Source: CAZMGG01 sp964565715
GTDB taxonomy: Bacteria; Planctomycetota; UBA1135; UBA2386
Assembly (NCBI GenBank): GCA_964565715.1
Contig: CAZMGG010000168.1
Location: 1 to 11,149 of the forward strand
DNA: 11,149 bases
Direction: 5' to 3'
How positions within the stretch are numbered: the first letter of the stretch is position 1; each line of letters opens with the position of its first letter. The position numbers and the translations under genes were made by a program. Below, one piece after another: positions 7,210 to 11,149 of this stretch. The notes under the pieces were generated by a model. It was not told the DNA's origin. It saw nothing but the letters and a program-made list of their open reading frames with translations, and made no database searches.

Positions 7210-8469
7210 TCACGCCAGCAGCCGATGCGCCGGCACAGCCCACAGGCCGGCCGCGGCGTCCAGTTCCTCGATGCGGGCGCCATCGTGCACCACCAGTCCG
7301 CCGCGCCATCGCCCGCCCAGCCCCTCGGCCAGGGCCCGCAGGCCGCGCAGGTCCCGGGCGATGGCCCCATCGCGCTGCTTGATCTCGATGCCCAGCACGC
7401 CGTCAGCGCCCTCCAGCAGCAGGTCGACCTCCATGCCCGAGCGCGTCTGGTAGAAGCTCAGGCCGACGTCGCGGCCGGCAGTTCCGATCCACTTGTGGAT
7501 CTCGGTCACCACCACGGTCTCGAACATCGCCCCGCTGGGCTCGCCCCACTGGCGGGTGCCGTGCCGCAGCAGTCCCTGATCCAGCCAGTAGAGCTTCGGT
7601 GACTTGACCACCGAGCTGGTGAGGTTGGTGGACCAGGGCGGCAGCAGCAGCACCTGGTAGGACATCCGGAGGTACTCGAGGTAGCGTCGCGTGGTGGTCA
7701 CGGCGATGCCGGCGTCCCGCGCCAGTTCGGCGAACGACAGGAGGCCGCCGGTGCGCAACATGCACAGGCGCTGCAACGCGGCGAACGGCTCGAGATCGTG
7801 CAGCCGCGCGAGGTCCAGGAGATCACGCTCCAGGAAGGTCTGCTGGTAGCTGCGCAGCCATTCACGGCGGTCGCCGTCCGACAGGCGCAGCAGTTCCGGC
7901 ATGCCGCCCCATTGCTGCAGGTGCTGGAACGCCTGCCGCCGTTCGTCGTCGGCGTCGGGCAGCAGCACCGGCGGTTGGTCGCCGAGGACGTCGGCCAGGC
8001 GGTGCCCGTTGGCAAGCAGGGCGTCGAGCAACGGCGGCTCCGGCGAGGCCGTGGCCGGCAGGCGGACCTCGCTCACCAGGAGCGGCCACAGGTCGTACAC
8101 GAAGGCGCGCCCGGCCAGGGTCTCGCGCACCTGCTCCATCAGCAGGATGCGCGAACTGCCGAGCAGCGCGGTGAAGTCGATCGACCCGGCGTCGAAGGCG
8201 AACTTGACCTTGTCGAAGACGCCGGGCTCCTTCTGCGCCTCGTCCAGCACGGCGGGGCCGACGTCGCGGTGCCAGCGCCCGGCCGGAACGTCGCGCAACG
8301 CCTGTCGCAGGGCCAGATCGTCGAGGTTCCGGTAGGCGAGGTCGGGGTAGCGGGCCCGGATCAGCGTCGTCTTGCCCGTCTGCCGGGCACCGGTCAGCAC
8401 CACCAGGCGGCGGTCGGCGGGATCGGGCAATCTGCCCGCCAGCCAGCGGAAACGCGCAGATCCATCCAT
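7210..8469 (-). CDS. AAA-type ATPase with C-terminal DUF4143 domain
   Basis: A 419-residue predicted ATPase of the COG1373 type (AAA_14 plus DUF4143), a family widespread in bacteria and archaea with no firmly assigned cellular role. Walker A is GARQTGKTT (27-35), Walker B is AVLDEAQ (73-79, D76 and E77), and TALLGSSRILL (100-110) is a sensor-1-like strand. The middle region includes GGMPELL (188-194) and the conserved LERDLLDL (213-220). A winged-helix-like stretch (about 242-268, FAELARDAGIAVTTTRRYLEYL) is followed by KLYWLDQGL (292-300). The C-terminus has E323, then MEVDLLLE (346-353) and IEIKQ (361-365), the spaced acidic and Lys residues of a PD-(D/E)XK-like fold; nuclease activity is not shown. 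The start ATG 8469 lacks a Shine-Dalgarno and lies 3 bases from a bulged palindrome (8473-8501), suggesting tight control. Codon use and the AT-rich leader differ from neighbours, hinting at horizontal acquisition. Same strand as gcdH, 71 bases downstream of it. Confidence 0.92.
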   Translation of the reverse strand: MDGSARFRWLAGRLPDPADRRLVVLTGARQTGKTTLIRARYPDLAYRNLDDLALRQALRDVPAGRWHRDVGPAVLDEAQKEPGVFDKVKFAFDAGSIDFTALLGSSRILLMEQVRETLAGRAFVYDLWPLLVSEVRLPATASPEPPLLDALLANGHRLADVLGDQPPVLLPDADDERRQAFQHLQQWGGMPELLRLSDGDRREWLRSYQQTFLERDLLDLARLHDLEPFAALQRLCMLRTGGLLSFAELARDAGIAVTTTRRYLEYLRMSYQVLLLPPWSTNLTSSVVKSPKLYWLDQGLLRHGTRQWGEPSGAMFETVVVTEIHKWIGTAGRDVGLSFYQTRSGMEVDLLLEGADGVLGIEIKQRDGAIARDLRGLRALAEGLGGRWRGGLVVHDGARIEELDAAAGLWAVPAHRLLA

Positions 8470-8472
8470 ATC

Positions 8473-8501
8473 GTGGTCAGATTTACAGCTAAATCGACCA
8501 C
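8473..8501. promoter_or_regulatory. Bulged palindrome, candidate operator of the DUF4143 ATPase
   Basis: GTGGTCAGATTTA (8473-8485) pairs with TAAATCGACCAC (8490-8501) as a 12-bp perfect inverted repeat apart from a single extra A at 8479, around the four-base centre CAGC. It ends 3 bases from the ATPase start codon, so it covers the place where the ribosome site and probably the -10 region should be. It lies in an AT-rich island, unlike everything else in the window. It could be a protein-binding operator, an RNA hairpin in the leader, or both. Confidence 0.55.
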
Positions 8502-8520
8502 AAGTAAGTCGTTTTTACAG
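8482..8520. repeat. Direct repeat of TTTACAG, 32 bp apart
   Basis: TTTACAG occurs at 8482-8488 and 8514-8520. The wider 13-base units at 8476-8488 and 8508-8520 agree at 10 of 13 positions. The offset of 32 bp is about three helical turns, so the two copies would lie on the same face of the DNA. The first copy overlaps one arm of the palindrome at 8473-8501, whose other arm is a related inverted copy. Confidence 0.5.
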
Positions 8521-8540
8521 TTTTCTTCGGCGGCGCCGGG

Positions 8541-9707
8541 TCAGACGATCGCGTCCTGGCCGGTCAGCTCGCGGCCGATGATGAGGCCGTGGATGTCGTG
8601 GGTGCCCTCGTAGGTGATCACCGACTCCAGATTGCACATGTGGCGCATGGTCTGGTACTCGTCGGTGATGCCGTTGGCGCCGAGCACGTCCCGGGCCAGG
8701 CGGCAGCACTCCAGCGCCATCCAGCAGTTGTTCCGCTTGGCCATCGACACGTGGAAGTGCTTCATCGTGCCGGCCTCCTTCATGCGGCCGAGCCGCCACG
8801 CCAGGAGCTGGCCCTTGGTGATCTCGTTGGCCATCCAGACCAGCTTGTTCTGCACCAGCTGGAAGCGCGCGATCGGCTTGCCGAACTGCACGCGCATCTG
8901 GCTGTAGCGACAGGCCTCGTCGAACACCGCCTGGGCCGAGCCGACGGCGCCGAAGGCGATGCCGAAGCGCGCCTGGGTGAGGCAGCTGAGCGGGCCCTTC
9001 AGGCCCTGGATGCCCGGCAGCATCTGGCTCTTCGGGATGCGGCAGTCCTCGAGGATCAGCTCGCTGGTGTCCGAGGCGCGCAGGGAGAACTTGTTCTTGA
9101 TCTCCTTGGCGCGGAAACCCTTGGTGCCGGCGTCGACCAGGAAGCCGCGGATCTCCGAGTCGAGCTTGGCCCAGACCACCGCGACGTGCGCCTGGCTGCC
9201 GTTGGTGATCCAGTACTTGTTGCCGTTCAGCACGTAGTGGTCGCCGTCCTCGACGGCACGGGTGATCATGCCGCCCGGGTCGCTGCCGTAGTCGGGCTCG
9301 GTGAGGCCGAAGCAGCCGATCAGCTCGCCGCGGGCCATCGCCGGCAGGTACCTCTTCCTGTGCTCCTCGCTGCCGTAGGCGTGGATCGGATACATGCAGA
9401 GCGAGCCCTGCACGGACACGAACGAGCGGAGGCCGGAATCGCCGCGCTCGAGCTCCTGCAGGATCAGACCGTAGGCCACCGGCGACATGCCGGCGCAGCC
9501 GTAGCCGTGCAGGCTGGCGCCGAGCACGCCCATCTCGCCGAGCTGCGGGATCAGCTCCTTCGGGAAGGTGGCGGCGCGGTTGTGCTGCTCGATGATCGGC
9601 AGGAACTCACCGCTCACCCATTGCCGCACCGTGTCGCGCGCCATGCGCTCCTCGTCGGTGTAGAGCTCGTCGGTGGCGTAGAAATCGAGGGCCTTGAACT
9701 GATCCAT
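8541..9707 (-). CDS. gcdH: Glutaryl-CoA dehydrogenase (decarboxylating acyl-CoA dehydrogenase)
   Basis: A 388-residue FAD enzyme that oxidises and decarboxylates glutaryl-CoA to crotonyl-CoA, passing electrons to electron-transfer flavoprotein, in breakdown of lysine, tryptophan and some aromatics. The specific glutaryl-CoA signature is present: ELERGDSGLRSFVSVQ with E87 and R94, the positions that in the human enzyme set up and hold the substrate's second carboxylate. Further landmarks are GCFGLTEPDYGSDP (131-144), KYWITNG (164-170), KFSLRAS (206-212), QFGKPIARFQLVQ (274-286), ARDVLGANGITDEY (338-351) and TYEGTHDIHGLIIGRELTG (365-383) with catalytic base E367. Length is normal for bacterial GcdH. 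The start is ATG 9707; the frame stays open upstream but becomes antisense to the 9804 gene. No Shine-Dalgarno is visible. No other genes of the glutarate pathway are in the window. Divergent from the membrane-protein gene. Confidence 0.94.
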   Translation of the reverse strand: MDQFKALDFYATDELYTDEERMARDTVRQWVSGEFLPIIEQHNRAATFPKELIPQLGEMGVLGASLHGYGCAGMSPVAYGLILQELERGDSGLRSFVSVQGSLCMYPIHAYGSEEHRKRYLPAMARGELIGCFGLTEPDYGSDPGGMITRAVEDGDHYVLNGNKYWITNGSQAHVAVVWAKLDSEIRGFLVDAGTKGFRAKEIKNKFSLRASDTSELILEDCRIPKSQMLPGIQGLKGPLSCLTQARFGIAFGAVGSAQAVFDEACRYSQMRVQFGKPIARFQLVQNKLVWMANEITKGQLLAWRLGRMKEAGTMKHFHVSMAKRNNCWMALECCRLARDVLGANGITDEYQTMRHMCNLESVITYEGTHDIHGLIIGRELTGQDAIV

Positions 9708-9736
9708 GGGCGACAGGTCGGGAAAGCGGGCCGAGC

Positions 9737-9742
9737 AGGATA
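9737..9742 (-). promoter_or_regulatory. Possible -10 element for gcdH
   Basis: On the minus strand TATCCT (4 of 6 to TATAAT, within CTATCCT) lies 29 bases upstream of the gcdH start codon in the 96-base divergent gap. Only a poor -35 match (TTCCTT, 9760-9765, 17-base spacer) is present. Confidence 0.35.
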
Positions 9743-9788
9743 GACCGGCGCCGACCGGGAAGGAAGCGGACGGTGCCGGCGCCGCGGC

Positions 9789-9794
9789 TATCAT
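9789..9794 (+). promoter_or_regulatory. -10-like element (TATCAT) close to the zinc-ribbon membrane gene start
   Basis: TATCAT (4 of 6 to TATAAT, within CTATCATCCGCCGCC) ends 9 bases before ATG 9804. It resembles CTAGCATGCGCCGCC upstream of the FHA-GGDEF start. No Shine-Dalgarno is present, so transcription may begin at or just before the start codon. Confidence 0.4.
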
Positions 9795-9803
9795 CCGCCG
9801 CCC

Positions 9804-10667
9804 ATGACCGCGCCGCCGCCGCGCCGCTGCCCGCTCTGCGGCCACACCACGCCCGGATCGCCGTGCCATCGCTGCGGCGACACCATCGAGGACCTGGCCG
9901 GCGAGCCCGTGCGCCCGGGCCCGCTCTGGCCGCAGGCCTTCGCCCAGGGCCTGCGTGCCGCCTTCCGCGGCGTGCTGCAGGTGACCCTGCGCCGCGAGTT
10001 CGTCGGCCAGCTCTGGCTGCCGGTGCTGGGCAACCTGGCGGTGACCTTGGTGCTCGGCGGCCTCGCGCTCGGCGTGGTGCTGCCGCTGTGGAATTGGGTC
10101 CTGCACAGCGAGTGGTTCGTGTTCGACGGCCTGCGCCGGGGCATCGGCAGCGCCGGCCCGCTGCGGCTGACGGTGGCCACGATCTGGCTGCTGGCGCCGC
10201 CCCTGCTGGCGCTGGCGGTGGGCGCCCTGCTGGAGCCGCTGCACGCCGCCACCGAGGTGATGCTCGGCGGCCCCGGCATGCGCGCGGCCGGCGAACGCAG
10301 CGTCCGCGAGCAGGTGGTGCACGGCGCCCGCTTCCCGGTGCGCGTGCTGGTGCTGTGCCTGTGCGCCCTGCCGGTGGTGGCGCCGCTGGCCCTGCTGTCG
10401 TGGGTCGGCCTGCCGCTGGCGATGCTGGCGGGCGGCGCCGCCGCCGGCGCGGTGTTCGTCGAGCCCGCCGCGGCCCGCCGCGGCCTCGATCAGGCCGCGT
10501 TGGTCCGGCTGCTGCGGCGCAACTGGGCGCTGGTGCTGGGGCTCGGCGTCGGCATCGAGGCCGCGCTGCTGGTGCCGTTCGTCAACCTGCTGGCGGCGGC
10601 GCCGGCGGCGGCGGTGGCCGCCGCCGCGGTCTACTTCCGCTTCGACAAGCGACCGCCGCAGCCCTAG
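9804..10667 (+). CDS. Zinc-ribbon protein with EI24/CysZ-like membrane domain
   Basis: A 287-residue inner-membrane protein of uncertain function. The N-terminus holds a short zinc ribbon, CPLC (C9, C12) and CHRC (C21, C24), on a proline-rich stretch. From residue 43 the sequence resembles the EI24/CysZ family: an amphipathic entry (FAQGLRAAFRGVLQVTLRREF, about 46-66, shown in part), hydrophobic segments at about 71-97, 122-144, 178-217 and 241-278, and the closing VPFVNLLAAAPAA (257-269), where EI24 proteins typically have a P-x-x-N-L-x-x-x-P turn. CysZ is a sulfate channel in Enterobacteria, but many EI24 proteins have unknown roles, and the added zinc ribbon is unlike CysZ, so I do not call it a sulfate transporter. 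It ends 12 bases before metG on the same strand and may share its transcript. Start ATG 9804 is chosen because it places the zinc ribbon at the N-terminus; the putative -10 lies just before it. Confidence 0.8.
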   Translation: MTAPPPRRCPLCGHTTPGSPCHRCGDTIEDLAGEPVRPGPLWPQAFAQGLRAAFRGVLQVTLRREFVGQLWLPVLGNLAVTLVLGGLALGVVLPLWNWVLHSEWFVFDGLRRGIGSAGPLRLTVATIWLLAPPLLALAVGALLEPLHAATEVMLGGPGMRAAGERSVREQVVHGARFPVRVLVLCLCALPVVAPLALLSWVGLPLAMLAGGAAAGAVFVEPAAARRGLDQAALVRLLRRNWALVLGLGVGIEAALLVPFVNLLAAAPAAAVAAAAVYFRFDKRPPQP

Positions 10668-10679
10668 AACGGTCGGGCG

Positions 10680-11149
10680 ATGCCGCGCCAGCTCCTGGTC
10701 ACCAGCGCCCTGCCCTACGCCAACGGCCCGATCCACCTCGGCCACCTGGTGGAGTACCTGCAGACCGACTTCTTCGTGCGCTTCCAGCGCCTGCGCGGCC
10801 ACCGCTGCGCCTACCTGTGCGCCGACGACACCCACGGCACCGCGATCATGATCCGGGCGCAGAAGGAGGGGCGCACGCCGGAGGCCCTGATCGCCGACAT
10901 GAGCGCGCAACACCAGCGCGACTTCGCGGCGTTCGGCGTGTCGTTCGACCACTACGGCAGCACCAACAGCCCGAGCAACCTGGCGATCTGCACCGGCATC
11001 TGGCAGAGGTTGCGCGAGCGTGGGCTGATCGAGGAACGCGAGGTCAACCGGCTCTACGACCCGCAACAGCAGACCTTCCTGGCCGACCGCTTCGTCAAGG
11101 GCGAGTGCCCGCGCTGCGGCGCCAGGGACCAGTACGGCGACTCCTGCGA
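10680..11149 (+). CDS. metG: Methionyl-tRNA synthetase, N-terminal part (cut by window end)
   Basis: A class I aminoacyl-tRNA synthetase that charges tRNA-Met with methionine. The first 156 codons are present and the frame is open to the window end. TSALPYANGPIHLGHLVEY (8-26) contains the HIGH signature as HLGH (19-22). CADDTHGTAIMIRAQKEG (47-64) is the conserved connective segment of the catalytic core, and FLADRFVKG (133-141) leads into the zinc-binding knuckle CPRC...GDSC (C143, C146, C156), as in MetRS forms with a Cys-type metal site. The KMSKS loop and anticodon-binding domain are beyond the window. The ATG at 10680 is the natural start, as family members begin a few residues before VTSALPY. 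No strong Shine-Dalgarno is seen in the 12-base gap after the membrane-protein gene, so translational coupling is possible. Confidence 0.95.
   Translation, partial: MPRQLLVTSALPYANGPIHLGHLVEYLQTDFFVRFQRLRGHRCAYLCADDTHGTAIMIRAQKEGRTPEALIADMSAQHQRDFAAFGVSFDHYGSTNSPSNLAICTGIWQRLRERGLIEEREVNRLYDPQQQTFLADRFVKGECPRCGARDQYGDSC

Noticed and set aside
6168..7370. Upstream extension of the gdhA frame by about 400 codons
   Set aside because: The added part is antisense to the FHA-GGDEF gene and the ATPase tail, and known glutamate dehydrogenases start near the ATG at 6167, which also has a Shine-Dalgarno.
8521..8545. Terminator after gcdH from the CGGCGCCG palindrome next to an A/T-rich run
   Set aside because: The stem is only 4 bp and self-complementary without a proper loop; the A-rich run belongs to the ATPase leader.
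8589..9743. A 384-codon open frame on the + strand opposite gcdH
   Set aside because: Same GC-driven antisense effect; no motifs, whereas gcdH on the other strand is conserved end to end.
9708..11066. Upstream extension of the gcdH frame by about 450 codons
   Set aside because: It is antisense to the membrane-protein gene and metG, and low-complexity; family members begin close to ATG 9707.

Overview
The window comes from a very GC-rich bacterial chromosome (roughly 70% GC by eye, with strong G/C bias at third codon positions). The best lineage clue is the secreted RCC1-repeat protein at 856-3048. Its repeat consensus (SDG..vaWG.N.yGQc.vP.LPaG..Yv.va.G) and its C-terminal module are, from memory, typical of large secreted proteins of Planctomycetota. 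The ECF42-type sigma factor paired with a DGPF/YCII protein occurs in Planctomycetota as well as Actinobacteria and Proteobacteria. A planctomycete is therefore an inference, not a proof. Coding density is high and no rRNA, tRNA, CRISPR array, transposase or integrase was seen.

Layout. (1) 1-687 +: 3' part of pyrG (CTP synthase glutaminase domain). (2) 856-3048 +: exported RCC1-like beta-propeller protein. (3) 3188-3556 + and 3570-4838 +: DGPF/YCII-domain protein followed by an ECF42-type sigma factor with a long C-terminal extension; a candidate ECF42 promoter (TGTCGA-N17-CGTC) lies ahead of the pair. (4) 4857-6167 -: glutamate dehydrogenase, convergent with the sigma gene. (5) 6279-7193 +: FHA-GGDEF diguanylate cyclase, divergent from gdhA. 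(6) 7210-8469 -: AAA ATPase of the DUF4143 family, preceded by an unusually AT-rich leader with a bulged palindrome and a direct repeat. (7) 8541-9707 -: glutaryl-CoA dehydrogenase. (8) 9804-10667 +: zinc-ribbon plus EI24/CysZ-like membrane protein. (9) 10680-11149 +: 5' part of metG, running off the window.

Genes that plausibly work together are the DGPF/sigma pair (a sigma factor and its expected target) and possibly the membrane protein with metG (12-nt gap). The rest is a mosaic of housekeeping genes (pyrG, metG), catabolic enzymes (gdhA, gcdH) and single signalling or accessory genes. No gap exceeds 300 bases; the largest are 688-855 and 3049-3187.

The most interesting non-coding signals are the sigma-type promoter at 3095-3121, the operator-like region at 8473-8520, and a CTAnCAT element placed 10-13 nt before two start codons that lack a Shine-Dalgarno sequence. 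No clearly new multigene system is visible.
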